Part shown: positions 13,513-24,083 of the stretch, piece after piece
How the letters are laid out: the number at the start of each line of letters is the position of its first letter
Position numbering within the stretch: the first letter of the stretch is position 1
DNA from: Mortierella alpina
Lineage: Eukaryota > Mortierellomycota > Mortierellomycetes > Mortierellales > Mortierellaceae
Direction of reading: 5' to 3'
Length of the DNA: 64,000 bases
Assembly (NCBI GenBank): GCA_029449245.1
Contig: JANATF010000002.1
Location: 2,046,001-2,110,000, forward strand
Notes under the pieces: model-generated
What the model was told of the DNA's origin: nothing
Seen by the model: the letters and a program-made list of their open reading frames with translations, nothing else
The model's database searches: none
Position numbers and translations under genes: made by a program

Positions 13513-13961
13513 GAGCAAAAGAGAGGCTACACTTGATTCTACTCTCAACAGTTGGTAAATAAAGTTTGGTATTTTTTTGTCTTTTTGAAAACAGGTGGGC
13601 AGGTCTAAAGGGTTGGTTGCGTCCAAGGCGTTGAGTTTCCGCAGTTCTCGCCACCAAACTCACCAAACTCACCAAGATTCGCAACATACCGAGTCCGACT
13701 ACAGTTGTGTAACCTGTGTGCAACGAAGTCCTCCATGATGTCAGATTCTAAATGCAGAGACGATCTTTTCACCTTTGACCTTTCCTCAAGTCCTATGCAT
13801 CTATTCATAGCTCTGTGGAAATCAGGTAGATATATACAAGTGCCGTGTTAGCAGCGTTCATTTTTTTTATTTTTTGTTGCTCCTGAAATAAGATGATGGA
13901 CTGAGCTGGATGTTGAGCCTATGCGCTATGTTTGCGTTCTGCTGGATGTTGAGACCATGCG
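13513..13961. other. Intergenic, convergent 3' regions
   Basis: About 450 bases between the antiporter stop and the stop of the small Cys/His protein. It contains AATAAA-like signals for the plus gene (TAAATAAAG near 13556), an A/T-rich T tract near 13860-13877, and the 36-base direct repeat described separately. No coding potential was recognised. Confidence 0.5.
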
Positions 13962-13979
13962 CTATGTTTGTGTTCTGTC
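13906..13979. repeat. Tandem 36-base direct repeat spanning a stop codon
   Basis: Two adjacent copies of a unit starting CTGGATGTTGAG and containing CATGCGCTATGTTTG, differing at only three or four bases. On the minus strand one copy carries the last codons (RTQT) and stop of the small protein at 13962; the other lies in its 3' untranslated region. The second copy would read on in a similar frame if the stop were lost. Confidence 0.8.
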
Positions 13980-14264
13980 GCAATGGCGTTCCAGGTCATG
14001 GAGGTCCTTGACGTCCGAAGCAGTGCCCTCGTTCTCAATCTTGCGGATTGTGGCGGGGTGTAGGTCCCATTCCTTCTTGCCACACACACAGGCTGATTTG
14101 ACAATAGGAGCGCCGGTGGTGGCGGCCCGAGCCTGAGCTTGAGTGTGAGATTGGTGGGTATGCGACTCTGCGTTCTCGTGTGTGCGGTTTGTGAGAGGGT
14201 GAAGGTCCCACTCGCGGCGATTCTTGTCTGAGCAGTCGCAGGTCTTTTGGTCCTTGGTAGCCAT
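13962..14264 (-). CDS. Unrecognised 100-residue Cys/His protein with internal duplication
   Basis: I do not recognise the family. The ORF starts at 14264 in a strong context (GCC-ATG-G) and has no intron. The protein is hydrophilic, lacks a signal peptide or membrane segment, and contains two copies of one module: TCDCSDKNRREWDLHP with TNRTHEN near residues 8-30, and ACVCGKKEWDLHP with TIRKIEN near residues 58-80. Each module is a CxC pair followed by EWDLHP, then T-x-R and E-N. The linker is His/Gln/Ala-rich (HTHQSHTQAQ). The Cys and His content suggests metal binding or a disulphide/redox role, but that is inference. A TATAAAAG box at 14524-14531 on the same strand and a CT-rich leader favour an expressed gene. 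It is divergent from the kinesin gene. Confidence 0.65.
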   Translation of the reverse strand: MATKDQKTCDCSDKNRREWDLHPLTNRTHENAESHTHQSHTQAQARAATTGAPIVKSACVCGKKEWDLHPATIRKIENEGTASDVKDLHDLERHCDRTQT

Positions 14265-14851
14265 GGCTTGTGGTGGTTGCTTTTCGAAGGGTCCTAACAG
14301 ACAGAGGAAGAGGTCTTGAGAATGTTTCTTGCGGTGCGAGAGATGAGAGAGAGGGATATTCGGGTGCGAGAGCGAGTGTTAAAAAGGGCAGGAGCAGTGG
14401 TGATGGCGATGAGAGTGTGAGAAGAAGTGTGTGAGAAGAAGCGTGTGAGAAGAAGTCTGCGTGTATGTATGAATGAATTTGGACGGTGAGTGTGTGAAGG
14501 ACTGGCTACTGCTGCTGCAGCTGCTTTTATATGCGTGCGATGTGGATGGAAAAAACGGCCGAGATGTCTCACTCTCACTATGATGGCATGGCAAGCCAAT
14601 TTTGGGTCTGACCCCGAAAAAACACTGGAACCCTCTCTGGCGGGTGTTTCTTTGACGCGTCAAACACAGTCACGTCGCGCGTGGAGTGCGTTTTTCATTT
14701 GGATGAATTTCTCTCTCTCTTGCTCAGGACCCGCCAGGACACACTCAGACTCGGCATCAGACCACAGCTCCAAGATCCAACCCGGGACCTTAACTCAGTT
14801 TTTGCACCACTCCTGCGTACTCAACAGCCTGTCCCTCGCCATCCAGCGTTG
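14265..14851. promoter_or_regulatory. Divergent intergenic region, small protein / kinesin-8
   Basis: 587 bases between divergent starts. It holds GA/GT-rich runs (14340-14460), CTGCTGCAGCTGC, the TATAAAAG element for the minus gene, and a CT run (CTCTCTCTCTTGCTC) near 14710 on the kinesin side. Part of 14681-14851 is open in the kinesin frame but lacks an ATG, so it is treated as 5' untranslated. Confidence 0.4.
14524..14531 (-). promoter_or_regulatory. TATA-box candidate for the small Cys/His protein
   Basis: The minus strand reads TATAAAAG here, about 260 bases upstream of the start codon at 14264. The sequence between is rich in GA/TC repeats (CTCTCTCTC and ACACTTCTT runs) as in many fungal leaders. 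The assignment rests on the match and orientation only. Confidence 0.4.
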
Positions 14852-17800
14852 ATGCAGGATCCTATTGTCCTCCACACCAATCCTCTCGAATCTGGGCTAA
14901 ACTTCCTCGCAATCTCCTCGCCACCCACTGCCTCGAAACCACGCTCTGCCCACAACCCGACCCACAGCCAGGAACATACTCACTCAGGAGCTAAACCTGC
15001 CGTCGGAGCGGATCGCCTTCAGACTACCGAGCCGCCTGTCGGCACTGCAATGGGTGAACCAACCACAGGCGATGAAATCAAGAATTCGCAGGACAACCAG
15101 GAACAAAGGACAAAGAGACTAGCAGACCCGCCACAGTGGCCCTCGGAATCAGCTATTCTTGTTGCAGGTCAGTCCTCAAGGATGTCACCCTACATTTATG
15201 CAGGAGCTATCTGTCCATAAGGCTGTGCTCGATGCTGACCATACAGTGTTTGCGTCCTTTGCGCCCGCTATAGTCAGGGTCAGGCCCTTTAGCGAGCATG
15301 AGCAGGCGTTGCTTCCACAGGCGCCCACAAACAAGTTCAACTTTTCAGCAGATGCATCACTCTCTGGAAGATCTGGATATGGCTCTAGTCGAGGGGACAA
15401 CAGTCATGACCTCTCCAACAGCACTGCAACACGCGGGTCGGCAACAGCCGTTCGGCGGGTAGTGGATGTGCTTGATGACAGAGTCTTGGTGTTTGATCCC
15501 CCAGATGCCGAAAGCATATCAAAATATAAGCGCGCACTGCTACCCGTGCAAGCCTACCGTCGATTCAAGGATATGCGCTATGCATTCGACCGCGTCTTCC
15601 ATGAAGATGCTCAGCAAGAGGAGGTAAGTTTCCATCGCGTGCGAAACATATTCATCCCCAGTTTGGTGAAAATGAATATGCTTGATGATTCTAACGAAAA
15701 AAAATGACCTTCTCTGGACAGGTTTTTGAAAATACCACAAGGCACTTGATTGATGGAGTGCTGCAGGGCTACAACGGAACTCTATTTGCGTACGGAGCAA
15801 CAGGATGCGGTAAAACTCATACGATCAGCGGTACAACGCAAAAGCCAGGCATCATCTTTTTGACAATGCAAGAGCTTTATGAGCGCATAAAGGAGATGGA
15901 GGATGAAAAGACGATAGAGGTCTCGCTTTCTTATCTTGAGGTCTACAACGAAACGATCCGGGATCTTCTTGCAACGCCGGGTGCGGACGTCACAAAGCCA
16001 CCCTCGCTGCACCTTCGTGAAGACTCTGCAAAGAAAATATCCATCGCAGGACTTTCTGAGCACCACCCAAAAGGAGTAAGCTGACCATACCCCGCGCTGG
16101 TTTATAGTTCTATGCGCCTATCAAGCCTTCTCTACGAGTCACACCGCTTACCAGCCTGTATTCTTCACGCTTGCTTATAGATGGATGAGGTCATGGAGTT
16201 GATTTTAGTAGGCAATGAGAACAGGACCATGTCACCCACCGAGGCCAACGCAACGTCCTCCCGATCGCATGCAGTTCTTCAGATCAATATTTGTCAGCGA
16301 CTAAAAACTGCTAATGTATCGGAGGACTTTACTATAGCGACCTTGTCGTTAATTGACTTGGCAGGAAGTGAGCGAGCCTCTGTCACCAAGAACCGAGGCA
16401 GCCGGCTAATCGAAGGTATCTATTTTGCATGGATAGCTCTATAAGCGCTCTGGCGCAGTGCTCAAAGTGTTTACGACTACGGTACTAACATTGAAATGAC
16501 AATCAACGTCGCAGGTGCAAACATCAACAAATCGTTACTCGCCCTTGGCAACTGCATCAACGCTCTTTGCGATAACAAGCCCAAATGCCATATACCATAT
16601 CGCGACAGCAAACTCACTCGACTGCTAAAGTTCTCCCTTGGTGGCAACTGCAAAACGGTGATGATCGCTTGTGTAAGCCCATCGAGCCAGCACTATGAGG
16701 AGACGCACAACACGCTCAAGTATGCGAACCGCGCCAAGAATATCAAGACAAAGGTCACCAAAAACACTCTAAACGTCGATCGCCATGTCTCTGAATACGT
16801 CCAGGCAATCTACGAGTTGCGGCAGGAAGTGGCAGAGCTCAAGAGCAAGCTCGCTAACCAAGCCAAGAGCAAGGTGATGGAGAAGGCGCATCAAAACCAA
16901 GAGATGCTTGGAAGGGAATTCGAGGATACGATCAGGAAAATGAGAGCAACTTTTCAGGCATCAAGAGCACAGGAGACAAGCTATGCGGAGCTCCAGTCGC
17001 AGCTTTTCATTGTTTCTGCGCAGCTGTCCGAATTATATCGATGGAGGTCAAGCTTTGACGCGGCGTCTCAAGTGGCCAAGAAACAACATCAACAACTAGA
17101 GAAAAATGAAGACTCACGAACCGATGATGATGGGCGGACCGACGGCTCTGCAACGGAGACCCGGGCGAACAAATTGTCTAATTCCTTGGCGGCGTCGTCG
17201 TCCTATATCAACATGGTCGATAAGCTGGTTCAGGACCTCAACGAACAGACGCTCGTTTTGACAAAACAAATGCAGGAGCGGGAGGACGCGATGAAGATGT
17301 ACGCCGTCTCGATTCAATCATTGGAGAGGCAGAGCAACCCCATTACTTCCGGATTCCCCTACGAGAGATTGTACGAGCTCGAGAAGAAATGCCAGACATT
17401 GCAGTCGCACAACAAAATTCTCACCACCAAGCTTGAGATGTCAGACAAGTCTTTGAGCGAGCAGTTTGAGGCCACTGAGGACTTTATGGAGCTGAGCGCC
17501 AGATCATTGGTCGGGCTGAGGCCAGAGATCGAGATGGTTGAGCAAGCAGGCATGCCGACAACAACCCTAAACGACATTTACATGGCGTCCATCACCAGCT
17601 TTACGGATATGACTAAGAGGATTGGATTCTCAGTATCGCATGACCAGCGACGTCGTTCGTTTGGGCTGGGAGACAGCATCAACAGTGATTCTAGTCGGAC
17701 AGGACCTAGCTCTCCCCTGAGAAAGCGTGATGCCTCTGGTGGCCCCATAGGGCTCAATGGGTCTCGCATGATGTCTCTACTCCCGGAAGTGCCTCAGACG

Positions 17801-18652
17801 CCAGTCAAACGACACCCAACCAGCCATGTTTTGCCAAACTTATCCATGGACACTGTTGACACCAACCTTGCACTTGGGTCCAGCAGTTTGTTTGGTGATC
17901 AGTCACCGATCAGGATGTACCAGGAGCGACATCAGAGCGGGAGCATCCCACACAACCCATTTCTCGTAACAGCAGTGTCCCCAAAACCGTCAACGTCGCG
18001 GAGGAAATCCGTACCGATGGCAGGCGTCCTATTTTCACCAAAGCACAGACGGGCCAGAGGAGGACTGCGGCCCACCGGTCTGGCACCAACACCGACCAAG
18101 CGCTCAGTCAACTTTTTGCTCGATATAGTCGCTGAGGATGAAGAGCGGTACATGACGGGTATGCGGGGTCCTTCCTTACCCTCACTGCAATCGCCACCGC
18201 AGTTCACGACATCTAATCCCGCAGTATCAAGGATCCCGCGGTTCTCAACCAGCTTCGATTCACTATCATTTGCCAGGGGAGGGATGGCAGGCGGTGCCAG
18301 GAGGTTAGTGCCGAACGGTAGCGGGAACGGCGGTGCCATGACTGCAAAGTCGGGTGCGCGGCGTCTAGTCGTCGGAAACAGCAATACCAATAAGCCAGGA
18401 CGGAGCGAGATATCTAAAAGTGCACAGAGACTTGTGCCACCACTGCCAGGCGGGTCGGGATCAGCATCGCAAGAGTTTTCGAGTCCTACAAAACGAGTTC
18501 GACCACCAGAAAACGATCATCAGCCTTCGAGTGTCAAGCGACCGCGGGGTTCGCCTATTGCTCCCTCGACGCCCATACATGGAATATCGGCAGCTACTGC
18601 TGCCCGGATAGCAAGGCGCCAAAGCTTGATGGCCGAAACCACTGGGAAATGA
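14852..18652 (+). CDS. Kinesin-8 motor protein (Kip3/Klp5/Klp6/KIF18-like)
   Basis: Plus-end-directed motor of the kinesin-8 family, which walks to microtubule plus ends and controls their length in spindle positioning and chromosome alignment. Five exons keep frame: 14852-15167, 15274-15623, 15722-16075, 16181-16415 and 16515-18652, about 1,130 residues. The motor starts at SAILVAVRVRPF; the P-loop is [12 protein letters not shown], switch I SSRSHA, switch [10 protein letters not shown], followed by [16 protein letters not shown] and [13 protein letters not shown]. Kinesin-8 is indicated by [12 protein letters not shown] and [20 protein letters not shown] after the motor. A neck and coiled coil follow, then a Ser/Pro/Arg-rich basic tail with SP/TP sites ([13 protein letters not shown]), suited to microtubule binding and cell-cycle phosphorylation. 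The chosen ATG lies in a TTG-ATG-C context; the upstream frame is open but has no ATG. The assignment to kinesin-8 is strong; which yeast paralogue it matches is not decided. Confidence 0.93.
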
Positions 18653-18922
18653 GTAATTGAGAAGAAACTGAGCGAGATGATCACCATTGCTTTATTGCTT
18701 TCCTCACAGAGTTGTACAATAGAATCGAAATGAGCAAATATATTACACTTATTTTTTAAATATACATGTGTCCTGAGGGAGAAGGACGGATGGGCGTGTT
18801 CTACTGACGCTGACGCTTCATCGCTCTGGTGTTTGGCAAGTGAGGCAGGAGCGAGTGGATGGGCGTTCTACTGACGCGGTTGCTTCATCACTCTGGTGCT
18901 TTCTAGGAGGTCGTTCGTCCTC

Positions 18923-21900
18923 TTAGGGGTCGAATAGCAGACCCACTGGCCACCGCCTCTTCCTGAGGGACCACTGCTTGAGGGACACCTCCTGAGGGAC
19001 CAATTCCAGGTGGACTTCTTGCTGCGTCACCGGGACTACTTCCAGATGTGCCTCCGCCTCCTGAGGGACCAATTCCAAATGAACCTCTTGCTGAGGAACC
19101 AAATCAATTACAGCCTCTTCTTCTTCCTGATGATTCTCCTCCTGATGATTCTCCTCCTGATGAGTCTTTTCCTGACGAGCCCTTTGACGAGTTGCTCTGT
19201 GAGGGATATCCTTCTGCTGGGTTAATTGTTGGGAGATCTCTTTCTGAGGGTCTTCCTCCTGAGGGTCTTCCTTCTGAGCGCCCTCCTCCTGAGCGTCTTC
19301 CTCCAGAGCGTCCTCTTCATCCTCGGAATCGCTCAAATCGCTTGGTGCGGGAGAAAAGGCGCCGTCAAAGAGTTCGGCCTCTGCCTCGACGAGCGTGTCG
19401 AGGCGAGTCCTTTTCAGGTCTTCAAGTTGTGCCTTTTCCAGCTCTTCGAGTTGTGCCTTCTCCCGCTCTTTGCGTCGTGCCTTCTCCCGCTCTTCGAGTT
19501 GTGCCTTTTCCAACTCCTTGAGTCGTGCCTTTTCCAGCTCCTTGAGTCGCGTCTTTTCCTGCTTCTCGAGTCGTGCCTTCTCCAGCTCCTTGAGTCGCGT
19601 CCTCTTGAGCTCTTGGATTCGCGTCCTCTCCAGCTCCCGGAGTCGCGTTCTCTCCAACTCTTCGAGGCGCACCCCCTCCTGCTCTTCAAGCTGCATACTC
19701 TCCATCTCTTCGAGTCGCATTTTCTCTAGTTCTTCAAGTCGCTGCCTTTTCTCTAGTGTCTTTTTCCCAGGACCTCGTCCACCTCGCTTCCTCTTGACGG
19801 GCTGGTCCGTCGCGCGCCGCTTGGTTCCTTTGAGGCTCTGTCCCTGCCCCTCGTTTTGCTGCGCCTCGAGTTCCTGTTGCGCCTCGAGTTCCTGTTGCGC
19901 CTCGAGTTCCTGTTGCGCCTCGAGTTCCTGTTGCGCCTCGAGCTCCTGTTGCGCCTCGAGCTCCTGTTGCGCCTGAAGCTCCTGCTGTGCTTGACGCTCG
20001 AGTTGCGCCGCCTGTATCTCTCTAAGTTGCTGGATCTCGCGTTGTTGATGTTGCCATTGTTGGTTCATGGTGTGCACACGAGTAAGTTCCCACTGACATG
20101 CTTCGTCCAACAGGGCACTGATCCGCACCTCGGTATGGTACACATACTCGGCAATTTCCGGTAACGGTCTTGCCAGATGGAATCCCATGTACCTCCACCT
20201 CAGGTTCGGCGGGACATGTCCATCCAAGAACTGGAAGGCTCGCGACACGCTCAAGTTCTTTTTGAATTCTCGGCCAGCGCTCTGTACAAAGCCATGGTAG
20301 ACGGGGCCGTCCGGTAAGAAGAGTTTCAGGCCCGAAATGTTGCAGACCGCGTACTTGAAGTCCTCCAGGAAACGCACAATGATGAGATCTGGATCTATAG
20401 TGCCATCGGGAAGCATGGGGATGTCGGGCATGGACAGATCCATCTGACTGCGAGGCACGGTCACTGCAATCCACCAGAACTTGGCGCTGCTGTCTTGAGG
20501 ATCCACAAACACAAGATAGGGCGCGTGGTGGTAGGGGTGCTGTTCGGTGATGATAGGACTGACGTCAAGGACGAGTTCATGGATAGGTCGAGGTCGGTAA
20601 GGTCCTGAGAGGAGGTCGTCAGAGCTTCCCAATGCTGGCTGGGCAGAGGGGTTTGTTAAATAAGCAGCAGCTTGGCCAGTAGCGGGTCTATAGGGGTTTC
20701 CGTGTGGGTTATCCTCAAAGTTGCCCATGGCTGGCTGGGGATGAGGGTATGTCAAATGAGCAGCACCGTTGCTGGTCGGGAATCCGTAGGGTTCGGAGAG
20801 GACACGTTCAAAGTCGCTGCCCATGGGTGGTAATGGAGGAAAGCTGATCAACTGAGAAGCACCATGGTTGATCAAGGGTCTGTAGGGTCCGGAGGGGATG
20901 TCACCAATGTTGCCCATGGCTGGTGGGGATAAACGGCTTGTCAATTGAGCAGCACTATTGCTGGACGGGGGTCGGTACGCTCCAGAGAGGACGCTGTCAT
21001 AGCTGCTGCCCATGGCTGGCTTCGGACGAATGTTGACAAGTCGAGCCGCATCGTGGCTAGCTGGGGGAAGTGCATGAGGCGCCTGCGCCGTTGAAAATCC
21101 ATGAAGATCCTGCGCCTGCCTTTGCGTTTGAGCCTGCGCCAGGGTTGCAGACCGTGCCTGAGCTCGAGCTTCCTTTGCCAGTGCCTTCTTGCGCGCCCGT
21201 TCCGCTGCCGCCCGTTCAGCTTTTGCGGCTGCCTGCGCCTTGGCTGCTTCGGCTTTTTCAATACGCTTGAGATCTTCGGCGATCTTTGCAAGCGCGTCCC
21301 GATTCTTTCAAGCGGAACAAAATTATTTCAAGCAACAATAGGAGCGTTAGAAATCTGCAGGCGAGGCGCCTTATGGATGGAAAGCACTGGCAGAAAAAGT
21401 ACACACGCGTGCATAGTTACCTGCTTATCCTGCTGCTCAAACTTGGCAACAAGTGCATCCTTGCTTCTGGAGGGCCAAGCGACGCCGTATAAAAGTAGAT
21501 GGCGATGGCATCGACGACAGTCTCCCGAGTCATCCTTCTGTTCATGGGGTGTAAGAGTATTGCACGACGCGCAGCGGTCTGGGTCGATCTCCTTGATTAG
21601 GGCGGTCCTGCCACTCTTGGTTCGGGAGCGAGCGGTACGTACCTTGGCGGTGCTCTCGTGCGCGTCACTCTGCGTGTCGCTCTGGTGCACTTCGATGTCG
21701 GTGTCCCTAGACGGGGAGCACAAGAAGTCGATTGACATGCGGAAGTTTCTCCTCGAGCTAGCTGACGGTGACGGGCTCGATGGGAGTGAGGTCATTTGCC
21801 ATGCCTTGACACGCGTGTCTGCTGGTTGAAGATTTTGGTCGGGCGTGTAATCACGCACAACCTCCTTGCCCTTGGGCTCTGTGATGTGGAATCCCTTCAA

Positions 21901-23616
21901 GGCATAGAATAACCTGTCCTCCATCTCGGACTCTATCGGAAAGAGATACTCTACATCCTCCTCGGTGGCAGGTGCACGGGCTCCAGCACTGTCGACGTCG
22001 TCGCCATCGTCTTCGTCGTCCGTAAAGGGTGGGAACTCGATCTTGGGTAAACGTGTCGGGGTTGGGACTGGCGTTACCAAAGCCTGGGCGTCGGTTGAGT
22101 CCCGCGTTGGAGTATCTGGAGCACTGTCTGACCCGCCTGACGAAGTTGGGCTCGGTGGCATGGGTTGTTGCTTCGTCAACTTCTTCTTCTTCATCGGGAG
22201 AGGAGCGCTCTCTGACCCGCCTGACGACTCTGGGCTCGGTGGAGTTGGGCATTGCTTCGCTGGCTTCTTGCGGAGGCAGTAGTCGACAGCTACGGTAAGT
22301 CATAGCAAAGATGAAGCAATCAATTAGAAAATTATTCAGAAACTTCAAGGGTCAAAGCGCGTCAATAATAGTATGTGAGTGGCACCTACCCTTCCGGCTT
22401 CTGAGGCTTCGGGCGGGTAGAGAATTCTTGGAGTTTCTCTCGACTTTGCCTGATGCGGAGGGTTCTGAGCCAGATCCTCGTCCACTAAACGCGCCTTGAC
22501 CTCGACTAATAGTATGGTAATATAACCAGTAATCATATACAGCTTGTCAGTTCACATTTCTCATTTCCTATTTGTATCGTTCATGTAATATGCATGTTCA
22601 AGCGCTTACCTCTCGCAGGTTGCACAAAGGCATTCTTTGTTATTAGCCCCAAAGTAGCTGTCGCCGTACGAGGTAGTGATCTCGTCATTAGTCCTGATCG
22701 GTCTCAGGGCGCGGAAGCAGATAGTGGTGTTGTTAGCCCACATAAACCGGCAGTTGGGGTTGCAGTCGTGCTAGTATGCGTGGAGAGATTGGCGGGAAGG
22801 CATTGGTCAAACAGTGTGCAAATTTGCTGTGCTGAAAGCAGAAACACAGGCATAAACATGGATATACTTACATTCACGAATCGCGCGGGTCCTAGGAAGA
22901 GGAATGTTCCTCGCCGGCTGGTTCGGATGACACTAAAGTCGCTCTCGAGCTCCCCATCCTGCTGCTCGGTCAAGGCAGCAGTAGACCCCGCACACTGGGC
23001 CAGCTCGGCTCCCTCGTCAAAGTCGCGCGTCGCTATCACGCAGGCCTCCAACTTTTTCGTCACGGCAGTGTACCGGTCGGTCTGGGAGATGTCGAAGCCG
23101 GCGGTCGCCAAGTACATCCCGAAGTACTTCTTTGCGTGCCTGAACAAAAAGTAAATCACACAGAGGTTTGAATGAGACAAATGAACACTGCATCATTGCA
23201 TCACTTAGTCGCTATTTTATTCGAGCATCACTTACGACTTGAAGTCCTGCTTCTGCTTCTTGGTGCCGAGCACGCCCTCGAACACCGGGATCCTGATTAC
23301 AAGAGGATAATGAAAATGTAAACAATGGAATTAGTGCTGCTGGACGCGTCAAAATGTCAACATGCAGCCAGAACATGTCCGAAGAAAAAAAAGCAAAAAC
23401 ATAAACAAGGACTTACTTGACAAGATCCTTCACCGCAGCGTCGAGGTTCTTCTCGACAATCACCCGCCGCTGGATGATTGTGAGGATGTCGTCGGGGTTG
23501 ACGATGAGCGGCTGGTAACCCTCATTCATCTTGTGGGTTTGGAACCACAGATGTGTCTGATCAAGCAGGACATCAGACAGCATGTCGTCCAGGGCTGACA
23601 ACATGGTCGAGTCCAT
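18923..23616 (-). CDS. SET9: Set9/Suv4-20 histone H4-K20 methyltransferase with C-terminal PWWP-like and coiled-coil extension
   Basis: SET-domain enzyme that methylates histone H4 lysine 20, used in fission yeast for the DNA-damage checkpoint. Seven exons keep frame: 23616-23417, 23292-23236, 23139-22872, 22770-22610, 22505-22390, 22289-21421 and 21304-18923, about 1,350 residues. The start [15 protein letters not shown] leads to the Suv4-20 N-SET region ([20 protein letters not shown]). SET motifs are [18 protein letters not shown] and [10 protein letters not shown], then post-SET CLCATC; one intron splits FVN from HDC. Exon 6 has the Set9 zinc-like CASCN...CRRCHRH followed by LYGVAWPSR. 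The last exon (21304-18923) is atypical: Ala/Lys/Arg helix, five PAMG...GPYRP repeats, a PWWP-like block ([32 protein letters not shown]), Gln/Glu repeats and an acidic tail. Fungal Set9 is usually about half this length. A separate fused gene is unlikely because splicing stays in frame, but only RNA data can settle it. Confidence 0.88.
19395..19750. repeat. Degenerate 24-base repeat coding an LEELEKxR helix
   Basis: About 14 copies of a 24-base unit, more diverged than the neighbouring 18-base repeat. On the coding minus strand they read as eight-residue units such as [16 protein letters not shown] and LEEREKAR. The charge pattern predicts a single alpha-helix or coiled coil. On the plus strand the same DNA gives long Ser/Phe-rich open frames, which are antisense shadows. 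Confidence 0.8.
19861..19990. repeat. 18-base minisatellite coding a QELEAQ repeat
   Basis: Seven to eight tandem copies of an 18-base unit (plus strand GCCTCGAGTTCCTGTTGC) with only T/C variation between copies. On the coding minus strand each unit gives six residues, Q-E-L-E-A-Q, which builds a long charged helix. The near-identity shows recent expansion; copy number is likely to vary between strains. Confidence 0.9.
20095..20600 (-). other. PWWP-like chromatin-reader block inside the Set9 C-terminus
   Basis: The encoded segment begins [19 protein letters not shown] and continues [20 protein letters not shown], then about 35 residues later [19 protein letters not shown] with LKLFLPDG, then a helical piece ([18 protein letters not shown]). 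The WW-x-A-x-x-V strand, the [11 protein letters not shown] strand pair and the trailing helix follow the order of a PWWP/Tudor barrel. This is a pattern-level call; the canonical PWWP tetrapeptide is replaced by FWWI. Confidence 0.55.
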
Positions 23617-24083
23617 TTTGATAGAAGCCTCACGAGAGAGGGGCTACTCGGAGGCTTTATGAGGGACCAGCGGCGGGCAGGGGCTGCGGCGTCTCTCTGG
23701 TTGGTGACGCGCGCGGGGGGGGAGGGTGCTGGAGGGATGCTTGATGGCGATGGAGACACGAGCAGGAGCTGCAACGATGCGGTCAATGGAGGTAGCCAGG
23801 GTGAGCGAGGTGGGCAAGTGCAGCGGACGAGAGGAAAGAAAAACAAGCGCTGGGCTTTGACACCGCTGGATTAAATATTTTTTTGGAGGGGACACTCGTT
23901 TTCAGCGCATGCGCTCATTGGCTCGGACAGACACACAAGGGCGCCTTTTGGCAGTCCCGTCGTCAAGGGTCGTATGGGCCATGCTCACGCACCCTTTCTC
24001 TGTTCGCTTTTTACTCCTTACCGCTCTCACATCACGCACACACACACGCTCACTCTCTTCTTCACACATACTACTACTCACAC
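23617..24083. promoter_or_regulatory. Divergent intergenic region, SET9 / ATG9
   Basis: 467 bases between the divergent starts of SET9 (23616) and ATG9 (24084). It contains a G-rich run (GCGCGGGGGGGGAGGG near 23710), an A/T element ATTAAATATTTTTTT (about 23870) usable as a TATA-like site for either gene, and CACACACAC/CTCTC repeats just before the ATG9 start. No ORF is convincing. Confidence 0.45.

Noticed and set aside
14681-14851. 5' extension of the kinesin-8 frame
   Set aside because: The frame is open but begins with a GTG and contains no ATG before 14852; treated as 5' untranslated sequence.
19226-19976. Long Ser/Phe/Leu-rich open frames on the plus strand across SET9
   Set aside because: They are antisense readings of the 18- and 24-base coding repeats; no start context or domain.
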